In this document: positions 10,534 through 18,375 of the stretch, piece by piece | Numbering within the stretch: the first letter of the stretch is position 1 | How the letters are laid out: each line of letters begins with the position of its first letter | From: Glycomyces sp. NRRL B-16210 | Lineage (GTDB): Bacteria > Actinomycetota > Actinomycetes > Mycobacteriales > Micromonosporaceae | Assembly: GCF_000719515.1 (NCBI RefSeq) | Contig: NZ_JOGR01000007.1 | Span: 248,001-312,000 of the forward strand | Direction: 5' to 3' | DNA: 64,000 bases | Program-made: the position numbers and the translations under genes | The notes under the pieces: model-generated | The model's input: the letters and a program-made list of their open reading frames with translations, nothing else | Database searches by the model: none | Told to the model about the DNA's origin: nothing

Positions 10534-11454
10534 TCATCCGAGCTTTGGCGTTCGCACTTCGTCGCGGAAAGCGATCGGGGTCGTTCCCGTCCGCTGCGTG
10601 AAGAACTTGTTGAAGTTCGTCGCGCTCGAGAACCCCAGCCGCTCACCGACCCGCGCCGCCGAATCTCCCGAGCACGCCAGCATCCGCTTGGCCTCCAGCA
10701 CCACCCGCCTGTCCACGAACTCCTTCGCCGGCATCCCCGCCGCCGCGATCGTCGCCCGCGACAGCGTCCTGGGGGAGTACGCCAGCGCCGCCGCGTAATC
10801 GCCGAGCCTGCGCGTGTTCGCGAAGTCCCGTTCCACCGCATCCCGAAACGCCAAATACACCTCGCTCGGCTCCGCCTCCGACCCCGCCGCCGCCCCCGGC
10901 AGGCTCGCCACCCGCAGCACCAGCACCGCGAGCAGATGCCGCAGCACCTGCGATCGAACGCCCGCCGCCAACCGGTCCGCCGAGTGCTCCCACTGGAGCT
11001 GAGTGGTCGCCGCCCGAAGCAGCGCGTGATCCTCGGCCGCCGGGACTCGCACCACCGGCGCGTGCGGGTCGTCCACGCACACCGCGATCGCCGTGTCCGG
11101 GTCGAGGCTCCCGGTCGCGAAGCGGATCAGCGTCCCCTCGGCCCCTTCGAGACCATCCCACTGCTGCACCTGTCCCGGCCTGGCCCACAGCCACTGGCCC
11201 GGCGCGAGCGCGTACTCCGCGAAGTCCACGCGGTGCGCCAGCGCCCCCGACGTGAGCGTGATCAGGCAGTGCCGGTCGAGCCGCACCGGCCGCGCCGGGT
11301 TGCCCCCGCCCGCGCGCAGCCGCGCGAGCGTCAGGATCTCCACCGCGGGAGCGCCCGCGCCGCCCGCGAACGGGCCGGGCCCGCCGCCGGGCTCGGCGCC
11401 ATCGCCCCCGAACCTGAGGCCCGTTATGTCATCTTGTCGCGTATTCACCAGCAT
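10534..11454 (-). CDS. AraC-family transcriptional regulator
   Basis: 306 residues. The N-terminal ~180 residues look like an AraC-type cupin ligand-binding region (Gly-rich entry, then beta-strand segments around DFAEYALAPGQWLW). The C-terminal ~100 residues contain the two helix-turn-helix motifs; the second has the typical ARVGERLGFSSATNFNKFF pattern before the TGTTPIAFR terminus. The ligand and targets are unknown. The gene points away from the divergently transcribed nitroreductase-like gene, separated by an 89 bp shared promoter region, so that gene is a reasonable candidate target. Confidence 0.9.
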   Translation of the reverse strand: MLVNTRQDDITGLRFGGDGAEPGGGPGPFAGGAGAPAVEILTLARLRAGGGNPARPVRLDRHCLITLTSGALAHRVDFAEYALAPGQWLWARPGQVQQWDGLEGAEGTLIRFATGSLDPDTAIAVCVDDPHAPVVRVPAAEDHALLRAATTQLQWEHSADRLAAGVRSQVLRHLLAVLVLRVASLPGAAAGSEAEPSEVYLAFRDAVERDFANTRRLGDYAAALAYSPRTLSRATIAAAGMPAKEFVDRRVVLEAKRMLACSGDSAARVGERLGFSSATNFNKFFTQRTGTTPIAFRDEVRTPKLG

Positions 11455-11543
11455 CGACAGGGAGTTTACCCGTTATAGGCGGTTTTCAAGATCGACTTCG
11501 ATGATTCGGATCATCGTCACCGACGCGACGTACCCTTGCGGCC

Positions 11544-12191
11544 ATGACCGAAAGCAAGACAGTGGACTTCTGGTTCGACCCCGCGTGCCCTTGGGCCTGG
11601 ATGACCTCGCGCTGGATCATCGAGGCCGCCAAGTACCGCGATCTCGACGTGCGCTGGAACGTCATGAGCCTCTTCGTGCTCAACGAACCCAACCTCGACG
11701 AATTGCCAGAGCAGTACCGCAATCTCATGCCGCGCACCCTGCCTGCGGTGCGCGTGGCGACCGCGGTCGCCCAGCAGTACGACAACGAGACCCTCGGGCG
11801 CCTCTACACCGCCCTCGGCAACCGCATCCACCTCGGCGGCGAGAAGGACCCCGAGGTCTACATCCCGGCCGCGCTCGAAGCGGTCGGCCTCCCCGCCGAA
11901 CTCGCCGACGCCGGCAAGGGCGAGGAATGGGACGAGGCCCTGCGCGCCTCCCACCAGCGGGGCATCGGCCTGGTCGGCACCGACGTCGGCACGCCCGTCG
12001 TCGCGGTCGAGAACGACGAGGGCGTGCAGGTCGGCCTGTTCGGCCCCGTCGTCACGCCCGCGCCGCAGGGCGAGGCCGCCGCGAAGCTGTGGGACGGCGT
12101 CTACGCCGTGACCACCACGCCGGGCTTCTACGAGCTTAAGCGCTCCCGCACCGACGGACCCAGCTTCGACAACCTCACCTTCGACCTCTAA
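11544..12191 (+). CDS. DsbA-like mycothiol-dependent nitroreductase family protein (Rv2466c type)
   Basis: 215 residues with a thioredoxin fold and inserted helical domain. It follows M. tuberculosis Rv2466c along its length: DFWFDPACPWAW near the N-terminus, the DLPEQYR-like segment, and ELKRSRTDGPSFDN at the C-terminus. Rv2466c is a mycothiol-dependent oxidoreductase that activates nitro prodrugs and protects against oxidative stress. Its active site is CPWC; here the motif is CPWA (C15, A18), so the resolving cysteine is missing and a monothiol mechanism would be needed. A TACCCT hexamer 7 nt before the ATG suggests a leaderless transcript. It is divergent from the AraC regulator. Confidence 0.88.
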   Translation: MTESKTVDFWFDPACPWAWMTSRWIIEAAKYRDLDVRWNVMSLFVLNEPNLDELPEQYRNLMPRTLPAVRVATAVAQQYDNETLGRLYTALGNRIHLGGEKDPEVYIPAALEAVGLPAELADAGKGEEWDEALRASHQRGIGLVGTDVGTPVVAVENDEGVQVGLFGPVVTPAPQGEAAAKLWDGVYAVTTTPGFYELKRSRTDGPSFDNLTFDL

Positions 12192-12201
12192 GTCGAACCC
12201 G

Positions 12202-12239
12202 GGTACGGGGCCGGCGCCCACGGGCGCCGGCCCCGTACC
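12202..12239. terminator. Perfect 18-bp inverted repeat, rho-independent-like terminator
   Basis: GGTACGGGGCCGGCGCCC (12202-12219) pairs perfectly with 12222-12239 across a two-base centre. It begins 10 bp after the nitroreductase-like stop codon and lacks a clear U-tract, as is usual for high-GC actinobacterial terminators. Confidence 0.8.
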
Positions 12240-12343
12240 GCTTCGCCCGCAAGGTGATTCGCCTCTCGGACGCACGTCTCCAAAGTTCGACATCGCACCG
12301 CGCCGCATCGACCGCTCCTCCGATCCCTTCCCGCGCATACGGA

Positions 12344-12372
12344 ACGGGCCCCGCGCGATGCGCGGGGCCCGT
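12344..12372. terminator. Inverted repeat downstream of the DUF3145 gene
   Basis: ACGGGCCCCGCGC (12344-12356) pairs with 12360-12372 around a GAT loop. It sits 24 bp past the leftward DUF3145 stop, so with the hairpin at 12202 it separates two convergent genes. Confidence 0.75.
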
Positions 12373-12396
12373 CCGTTCGTTTCCGGTTCAGAAGTA

Positions 12397-12894
12397 CTAG
12401 CTGACCTGCGACAGCCAGGACTGCTCGGTGCCGCCGGCGGCCTGCCGGTACGGCTCCAGCTCGCGGTCCCAGTCGAGGCCCAGCAGCTGGTCCAGCCCGC
12501 CGCGGAGCGCCTCGGCGCTGGTCGTGGTCGCCAGGAGGGCGCGGATGCGGTCCTCGGCGATCATGATGTCGCCTCCGGCGCTCATCGCGACGCGGTGGAC
12601 GCCGCGGCCGGGGACGTGCATGATCCGCTCGCCGTCGACGCCCGCGCTCGGGTCCTCGGTGATCTCGAAACGCAGCATCGGCCACTGCGCCAACGCCTTC
12701 GCGAACTCGGCGCCCATGCCCGCGTACCCGGTCCAGGCGCGCTCGGCGCGCATGGTGCCGCGCTCGGCGTCCTGCTGGTGCCATCCGAGCTTGACGGTCA
12801 CCGAGCCGTCCAGGACACGGCCGATCGCCCACTCGACGTGCGGGCACACCGCAAGCGGGCTGGAGTGGATGTAGATCACGCCGCGTGTCTGCAT
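12397..12894 (-). CDS. DUF3145 family protein
   Basis: A 165-residue protein recognised as DUF3145 from its start (TRGVIYIHSSPLAVCPHVEWA) and the SVTVKLGWHQQ and AERAWTGYAG segments. The family is almost confined to Actinobacteria and has no assigned function. It has no signal peptide or membrane segment and is probably cytosolic. The ATG at 12894 has AGGAGG 6 nt upstream. A promoter-like TTGACC (12945-12950 on the reverse strand), 16 bp, TACTCA (12923-12928) precedes it. It is a single-gene unit with its own terminator. Confidence 0.92.
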   Translation of the reverse strand: MQTRGVIYIHSSPLAVCPHVEWAIGRVLDGSVTVKLGWHQQDAERGTMRAERAWTGYAGMGAEFAKALAQWPMLRFEITEDPSAGVDGERIMHVPGRGVHRVAMSAGGDIMIAEDRIRALLATTTSAEALRGGLDQLLGLDWDRELEPYRQAAGGTEQSWLSQVS

Positions 12895-13288
12895 CGCGCA
12901 CCTCCTTGGGAATCGGCGTATCTGAGTACTGGCTCACTCCTTGTGGTCAATTTGTCACGACTTGAAGCCGCCCAACGGGTATCGGCCAGGTCGAGAGGGG
13001 GATGAAGTCGAACCCGGCACGCTATTCCGCTCAGTTACATACTGACAGCTTCGAAAGCATCGCGCTAGGCTTAAACGGCTCCGGGCGCTCACTTTTTCGA
13101 TCATTCGATGCGTCACACCGGGTGCGTGTGCTAGTCGTCGCAGCAGACACCTGAGCTACACTTGCGCATGACCGGCAGACTGTCGGTTTTCTTTTGTGGT
13201 CCAACCCAGGTTCAGTGCCCGCCATTCGGGCTGCTCTTCCTGCGTCAGGCCGAAGATCCGTCTTACACGACATGGTGAGGAGACCGGC
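12895..13288. other. Divergent intergenic region with promoters and a U-tract hairpin
   Basis: About 390 bp between two divergent genes. On the left is the DUF3145 promoter (TACTCA at 12923-12928, TTGACC at 12945-12950, reverse strand). On the right a TACACT hexamer (13157-13162) could be the -10 for the rightward small-protein gene. Directly after the inferred start point is a CCGGCA-GAC-TGTCGG hairpin (13172-13186) followed by TTTTCTTTT (13187-13195), unusual in such GC-rich DNA. A 36-codon open frame starts at the ATG at 13168 and ends 10 bp before the next gene. Confidence 0.5.
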
Positions 13289-13639
13289 GTGGCAGCCAAC
13301 ACTTCGAAAACCGCACGCGCTTCCGTCAAGGCCGGACAGAAGTCGGGCGCTGCGGGAGGGCTCAACGTCCTCGGCGAGTTCAAGTACCTGATCCCGCTCA
13401 ACAGCGGCAAGCACGTGTACCTGCGCAACCTGACCGATGGCAGGACCCTGCACCTGGCCACCGGTTCCGAGGCGTTCACCGAGGCCGTCAAGGCCCTCGC
13501 CGCCGCCGGGCACGGCGCCAAGATCAAAGCCGAACTCGAGGCGCTCGCGGCCGAGCTCCCCGCCGAGCAGGGCTGGGACACCACCCTCAAAGGCCTCGAA
13601 GAGGCGGACGTGTTCGCCGCCGAGGCCGTCGCCGCCTAG
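13289..13639 (+). CDS. Small hypothetical protein (116 aa)
   Basis: A GTG start at 13289 is preceded by GAGGAGA. The N-terminus is a basic, Ala/Ser/Lys-rich tail of ~25 residues. A compact region follows that starts with LGEFKYLIPLNSGKHVYLRNL, and the C-terminal half is Ala/Glu/Leu-rich and probably helical. No membrane segment or known motif is seen, and I cannot name the family. Codon use matches the chromosome, so it is a real gene. A hairpin with a T-rich loop follows the stop. It may be preceded by a leader peptide (13168-13278). Confidence 0.75.
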   Translation: MAANTSKTARASVKAGQKSGAAGGLNVLGEFKYLIPLNSGKHVYLRNLTDGRTLHLATGSEAFTEAVKALAAAGHGAKIKAELEALAAELPAEQGWDTTLKGLEEADVFAAEAVAA

Positions 13640-13682
13640 GTTTCGCACCCGCGACGTTCGCGCTCCATGCCCGTGAGGGTAT

Positions 13683-13705
13683 GGGGCGCTTTTCTTTTGC
13701 GCCCC
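13683..13705. terminator. Hairpin after the 116-aa protein gene
   Basis: GGGGCGC (13683-13689) pairs with GCGCCCC (13699-13705) around the nine-base loop TTTTCTTTT. It lies 44 bp past the stop and before the leftward kinase gene, so it could stop transcription in either direction. Confidence 0.5.
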
Positions 13706-13811
13706 TCGAATTGCTCGATCATTTGTTCGATAACGTTATTTCGAGTCCACTCGCATCAGGCCACTGACAACGCGGGATTCCTCCGATCGGGCGATCCCCA
13801 TTGAGGCGCGC

Positions 13812-15692
13812 CTATTCGGCGAGATCGGCGGTGCACACCGGATCGGAGGTCGGCGTCTCGTCCACCGCCCAGATCGCGGTGACGTTGAAGCAGTACTCCT
13901 CCGACGGGATGAGCCCGCCCGCGCTGAAGCGGGTGTCGGTGGTGCCCTGCGGGTTCAGCGGCTCGGCCCGGTCGTCGCCCACCCGCTGCGCGAAGACGAT
14001 GTACGACAGCTGCGAGTCCGCCGCGGGCGCCTCCCACGTCAAGGTCACCTCGCCCTGGCTCCACGACTCGATGGCGACGTTCACCGGGGCGCCCTCGCCG
14101 TCCGTCCTGGCCTGGTCGAGGTCGTCGAGGTCCTTGGTCGGCGCGAGCAGCCACAGCCACACCGTCATCACCGCGCCCAGCGCCACCGTGATCACCAGGC
14201 CCAGAACGACGTACGACTTCAGGCTCCGCTCGTCCTTCGGACGCGGCTGGACCTGCTTGGGCGCCTTGTACGCCTTGGTCTTGCGCTGCTTCGCCCCGTC
14301 GCGCCCGATCACCGGCGGCGCGAACACCTGCTGGTCGGGCGCCGCCGACTGCGGGCTCCCCGCCATCGTCCCCTGCGCGGCCTGCGGGTGCCACGGGCCC
14401 GGCGGCGGCTGCATGCTCACCGGCGCCTGCGGCGGCGCCGAGTACGGCGCGATGTTCGGCGCGTGCTGCACGGCCCCCTGCGGCGCCCCCGAGAACGGCA
14501 CGCCGCTGTTCGGCGCCCCTGAGAACGGCGTGGCCGAGACCGGCGGAGCGGACCCGTCCAACTGCGCGTAGCGCGGGTCGACCGCGTGGCCCAGCGCCGA
14601 GCTGTACCCGCCCGTCCCGCCGCCGGTCACCCCCGATCCGACCGTGCCCCCGTGCTCGGGCCCCGGCCCGTGTCCCACGGGCGCGAACGGGTCCAACGGC
14701 ATCCGGGTCCCGCGCGAGGCGACCTCCGGCCGGTACACCGTCTCCTCGTTGCTGATGTCCCCGATGACCTCGGGCGCGGCCGCCTTGCCGACCCCGCCGC
14801 CGTACATGCCGCGCTGCAACTCGTCGGCGAACGCCTGGCACGAGGCCGGGCGGCGCGCTGGGTCGCGCGACAGCGCCGACACGAGCAGGCGCTCCAGCCA
14901 CTCCGGCACGTCCTCGCGCGGCAGCTTCGGCGGCGGCGCGTCGGAGGTCACCCGCTGGCGGTGCGTGTCCGGGTCGGTCCCGCCCTCGGGGTTGGCGAAC
15001 GGCGCGAACCCGGCGAGCAGGTGCCACATGCTCGAAGCGAGGCTGAACAGGTCGCTCGGCGGCGTCTGGGCCTGGCGCAGCAGCGCCTCAGGGGAGGCGT
15101 GCAGCGGCGTGAGCTTGTCGATCGCCGAGGTCGCCGCCAGCCCCGCCGGCGTCCGCGCGATCCCGAAGTCCGCCAGAGCGGGCCCGTACTGGCCGCGGAG
15201 TATGTTCTGGGGCTTGACGTCCCGATGCAGGATGTCGGCGTTGTGGGCGGCCTGGAGGGCCTGCCCGATCTTGACGCCGACCTCGATGACGTCCTCGACC
15301 GGCAGCGGCCCGCCCGCCTTCATGATCGCCGAGTACGAACCGCCCTCGCAGTACTCCATGACGATGTACGGCTGCCCGGTCTCGGAGTGCCCGGTGTCGA
15401 TGATGGAGACGATGTGCGGGTGGTTCGACACCGCGACGGTCGCCTCGAGCTCCTTCTCGACCGAGTCGGCGGTGGTCATGTCGTCGTCGACGAGCAGGAC
15501 CTTGACCGCCACGGTCCGGTCGAGCCGTTCCTGGACGGCGCGGTAGACGAACGCGGTGGACCCGTGCGCGACCATCTCGAAGTCGCGGTAGCCGGGGATG
15601 GCCGGGGCGGGGCCGGTGGGGGAGCTCAAGGCGGGGGCTTCCTGTCGTAGGACCGTGCGGGTCCTCGGCTCGCGAGCCGAGGCCGCTTCCAT
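13812..15692 (-). CDS. Membrane-anchored Ser/Thr protein kinase with C-terminal FnIII domain
   Basis: 626 residues from the ATG at 15692; a TTG at 15629 with AGGAAG nine bases upstream is an alternative start. The kinase domain spans residues ~35-300: K64 (VAVK), D158 in HRDVKPQN, D175 in DFG; the APE motif reads SPE. A long Pro/Gly/Ala-rich linker follows. A single transmembrane helix near residue 510-530 is followed by an external FnIII-like domain of ~85 residues. Actinobacterial kinases of this layout sense envelope signals. It is the last gene of the leftward trehalose unit, about 30 bp after the otsB-GH15 fusion, so its activity may be tied to osmotic or trehalose metabolism (inference). 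Confidence 0.92.
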   Translation of the reverse strand: MEAASAREPRTRTVLRQEAPALSSPTGPAPAIPGYRDFEMVAHGSTAFVYRAVQERLDRTVAVKVLLVDDDMTTADSVEKELEATVAVSNHPHIVSIIDTGHSETGQPYIVMEYCEGGSYSAIMKAGGPLPVEDVIEVGVKIGQALQAAHNADILHRDVKPQNILRGQYGPALADFGIARTPAGLAATSAIDKLTPLHASPEALLRQAQTPPSDLFSLASSMWHLLAGFAPFANPEGGTDPDTHRQRVTSDAPPPKLPREDVPEWLERLLVSALSRDPARRPASCQAFADELQRGMYGGGVGKAAAPEVIGDISNEETVYRPEVASRGTRMPLDPFAPVGHGPGPEHGGTVGSGVTGGGTGGYSSALGHAVDPRYAQLDGSAPPVSATPFSGAPNSGVPFSGAPQGAVQHAPNIAPYSAPPQAPVSMQPPPGPWHPQAAQGTMAGSPQSAAPDQQVFAPPVIGRDGAKQRKTKAYKAPKQVQPRPKDERSLKSYVVLGLVITVALGAVMTVWLWLLAPTKDLDDLDQARTDGEGAPVNVAIESWSQGEVTLTWEAPAADSQLSYIVFAQRVGDDRAEPLNPQGTTDTRFSAGGLIPSEEYCFNVTAIWAVDETPTSDPVCTADLAE

Positions 15693-15722
15693 GACAGATT
15701 AGCGCCCCGCCTTGAGGAACGC

Positions 15723-18314
15723 TCAGATGTGTCCGACCGCGCCGTTGAGGAGGTTCGCGACCCGGATCAGGCCCAGGTGCGAGTACGCCTGCGGGTGGTT
15801 GCCCAGGCCGCGCTCGGCGATCGGGTCCCACTGCTCGGGCAGCAGGCCGGTCGGTCCCGCGCACGCGATGATCTGCTCGAACAGCTCCTCGGCGTCGGTC
15901 CGGCGGCCCACCTGGAGGTACGCCTCGGCGAGCCACGCGGCGCAGATGATGAACCCGCCCTCGGTGCCCGGCAGGCCGTCGTCGCGGTGGTAGCGGTAGA
16001 CCGTCGGGCCCGACCGCAGCCCGGCCTCGATCCGCAGGACGGTCTTGAGGTAGCGCGGGTCGTCGGCCGGCAGCAGCCCCGACAGGCCGATCCACAGCGA
16101 GGCCGCGTCGAGGTCGTCGTCCCCGTACGCCGCCGTGTACGCCCCGATCTCCTCGTTCCAGCCCAGTTCGAGCACGTTCTTGGCGATCTGGTCGCGCAGC
16201 TCGGGCCACTCGGGCTTGTACTCCATGCCGAACTGCTCGGCGACCTTCAGCGCCCGGTCCACCGTCACCCAGCACATGACCTTCGAGTACACGTGGTGCC
16301 TCGGGGCCTGGCGGGCCTCCCAGATGCCGTGGTCGGGCTCGTGCCAGCGCTTGGCGACGGCCTCGACCATGCTCGACATCACCCGCTCCTCGAACTCCGA
16401 CAGGTGCCCGCGGCGCTGCGCGACGGCCTCGATGAGCATCGCCACCGGGCCGAACACGTCCAGCTGGACCTGGTTCGACGCGGCGTTGTTGATGCGCACC
16501 GGCCGCGCCCCGGCGTAGCCGGGGAGCGTGTCGATGATCGCCTCGGGCGAAGGCGCGAGGCCCTCGATGTCGTAGAGCGGCGCGAGCCGCTCGGGGTGCC
16601 CGGCGGTGCGCTCCAGGATCCCGGCGATCCAGCCGAAGAACGACTCCGCCTCCTGGAGCGAACCGAGGTCCACCAGGGCGTTCGCGGTCATCGCCGCGTC
16701 GCGGATCCAACAGAACCGGTAGTCCCAGTTGCGGACCCCGCCCAGCTCCTCGGGCAGCGACGTGGTGGCCGCGGCGAGGATCGCCCCGGTCGGCTGGCAC
16801 AGCGCCTTGAGCGTCAGGGCCGAGCGCGAGACCATCTCCGGCTCGACGCGCGGCAGGCGCAGCGAGTCGGCCCAGTTGCGCCAGCCCGCCTCGGTGGTGC
16901 GGCGGCGCACGTGGACCGGCGGGCGCCATTCGGCGAGGTCGTCCATGCCCGAGCGCATCTCCAGCACGAGCGAACCGCCGCGCGCGGCGAGGTCGACCTC
17001 GGCGACGGCCAGCGAGTGCTGCCCGTCGTACTCGATGTGCCATTCGACGCCGGGGGACCGCAGGCTGATCGGCTCGCGGCCGCCGAGGACCTTCAGGCCC
17101 TCATCGCCGACGGGCTGGAGCTGCACGGGCAGCAGCCCGAACTCGGGCCGGGGCGCGAAGGTGATCTTGACGGGGATCTCGCCGGTGATCTCGCGGACGA
17201 GCACGGTGGCGTTGAGGTCGCCGCGCCGCCTGGGGGTCGAGTCGAGCCAATTGGTGATCGTCAGGCCCGCCCAGCGGGTCTCGACGGACATGGTCCCGGC
17301 CACGTAGCGCTGGCCGAGCGGGAGCCCGGCGTGGACCGGCTGCACGGTGAAGTGCCCGGCGTGCTCGCCGCCGAGGAGGTCGGCGAAGACCGAGCCGGAG
17401 TCGGGCTTGGGGTGGCACATCCAGGTGACGCGGCCGTCGGGGGTCAGCAGCGCGTGGTTGGCGCCGTCGGCGATCATCGTGTGCCGCTCGATGAGCTGGG
17501 CCGACTCGCCCTGGAGCCAGGCGCGGCGGGTGTCGACGAGGCTCGCCAGGAGCTTCGCGACGTCCTCGGGGTCGCCGATGCGGTAGGAGGCGCGGGTGGG
17601 GCCCGGGCCGATGCGCACGCCGACGTCGGGGCCGTGGAGGTGCGCAAACGCATTCTCGTCGGTGACGTCGTCGCCCAGGAACAGGACCGCGGAGGCCCCC
17701 AGTTGGTGCCGGAGCTGGTCGAGCGCGTCGCCTTTGTGGGTGGCGACGACCGAGAGGTCGATGACGGCCTTGCCCTCGGTGGTCTGCACGCCGCTCCAGG
17801 TCGAGGGGCCCTCGCGGACCTCCTCGATGGCCTGGAGGGCGTCCTTGTCGGTGGCCTCGCGCACGTGCAGCGCGCATCCGGCGGGCTTGGGCTCGACCCG
17901 GGCGCCCTCGTAGCGTTCGGCGATCGCCGACAGCTCTGCGACGATCTTGTCGCGCAGTCGCTGGTCTTCGCTGGAGAGCGCCCGGGTGAAGCCGATGTCG
18001 AACTCGGATCCGTGGGATCCGACCAGGTGGATCTCGGAAGGCAGGCGGGAGAGCGCCGCCAGGTCGCGCAGTGCGCGACCGGAGATGACCGCGACCTTCG
18101 TCTGCGGCAGGTTCGCGAGCGTCCGCAGTGCTGAGACGGACTCGGGGACCGGCTTGGCCTGCGAGGGGTCGGTGACGATCGGGGCGAGCGTGCCGTCGTA
18201 GTCGCACGCGATCAGCAGTTGCGGAACGCGCGCGAGCAGCATGAGGGCCGAGCGCAAATCCTCAGAGGAGCTCAAGTTCTCCGAGGCGAGGCCCTCTGGG
18301 CGTGGTGCGGTCAT
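15723..18314 (-). CDS. otsB: Trehalose-6-phosphate phosphatase fused to a GH15 glycosidase
   Basis: 863 residues from the ATG at 18314 (GGAG about 10 nt upstream). The N-terminal ~260 residues are an HAD-type OtsB: nucleophile motif DYDGT (D38, D40), then SGR and GDDVTDENAF. This part dephosphorylates trehalose-6-phosphate. From about residue 280 the protein becomes a family 15 glycoside hydrolase, with the bacterial N-terminal beta domain, then NWDYRFCWIRDAA in the (alpha/alpha)6 barrel and GLLPEQWDP near the C-terminus. Actinobacterial GH15 enzymes of this kind include trehalases and glucoamylase-like enzymes. One polypeptide could thus both form and hydrolyse trehalose. It lies 61 bp downstream of otsA. 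Phosphatase function is firm; hydrolase specificity is not. Confidence 0.93.
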   Translation of the reverse strand: MTAPRPEGLASENLSSSEDLRSALMLLARVPQLLIACDYDGTLAPIVTDPSQAKPVPESVSALRTLANLPQTKVAVISGRALRDLAALSRLPSEIHLVGSHGSEFDIGFTRALSSEDQRLRDKIVAELSAIAERYEGARVEPKPAGCALHVREATDKDALQAIEEVREGPSTWSGVQTTEGKAVIDLSVVATHKGDALDQLRHQLGASAVLFLGDDVTDENAFAHLHGPDVGVRIGPGPTRASYRIGDPEDVAKLLASLVDTRRAWLQGESAQLIERHTMIADGANHALLTPDGRVTWMCHPKPDSGSVFADLLGGEHAGHFTVQPVHAGLPLGQRYVAGTMSVETRWAGLTITNWLDSTPRRRGDLNATVLVREITGEIPVKITFAPRPEFGLLPVQLQPVGDEGLKVLGGREPISLRSPGVEWHIEYDGQHSLAVAEVDLAARGGSLVLEMRSGMDDLAEWRPPVHVRRRTTEAGWRNWADSLRLPRVEPEMVSRSALTLKALCQPTGAILAAATTSLPEELGGVRNWDYRFCWIRDAAMTANALVDLGSLQEAESFFGWIAGILERTAGHPERLAPLYDIEGLAPSPEAIIDTLPGYAGARPVRINNAASNQVQLDVFGPVAMLIEAVAQRRGHLSEFEERVMSSMVEAVAKRWHEPDHGIWEARQAPRHHVYSKVMCWVTVDRALKVAEQFGMEYKPEWPELRDQIAKNVLELGWNEEIGAYTAAYGDDDLDAASLWIGLSGLLPADDPRYLKTVLRIEAGLRSGPTVYRYHRDDGLPGTEGGFIICAAWLAEAYLQVGRRTDAEELFEQIIACAGPTGLLPEQWDPIAERGLGNHPQAYSHLGLIRVANLLNGAVGHI

Positions 18315-18375
18315 CGTGGCGTATCTCCAACACCGTCGTTGTGAATTGTGTGCGCCCGCCTTCACCTGCCGCTTT

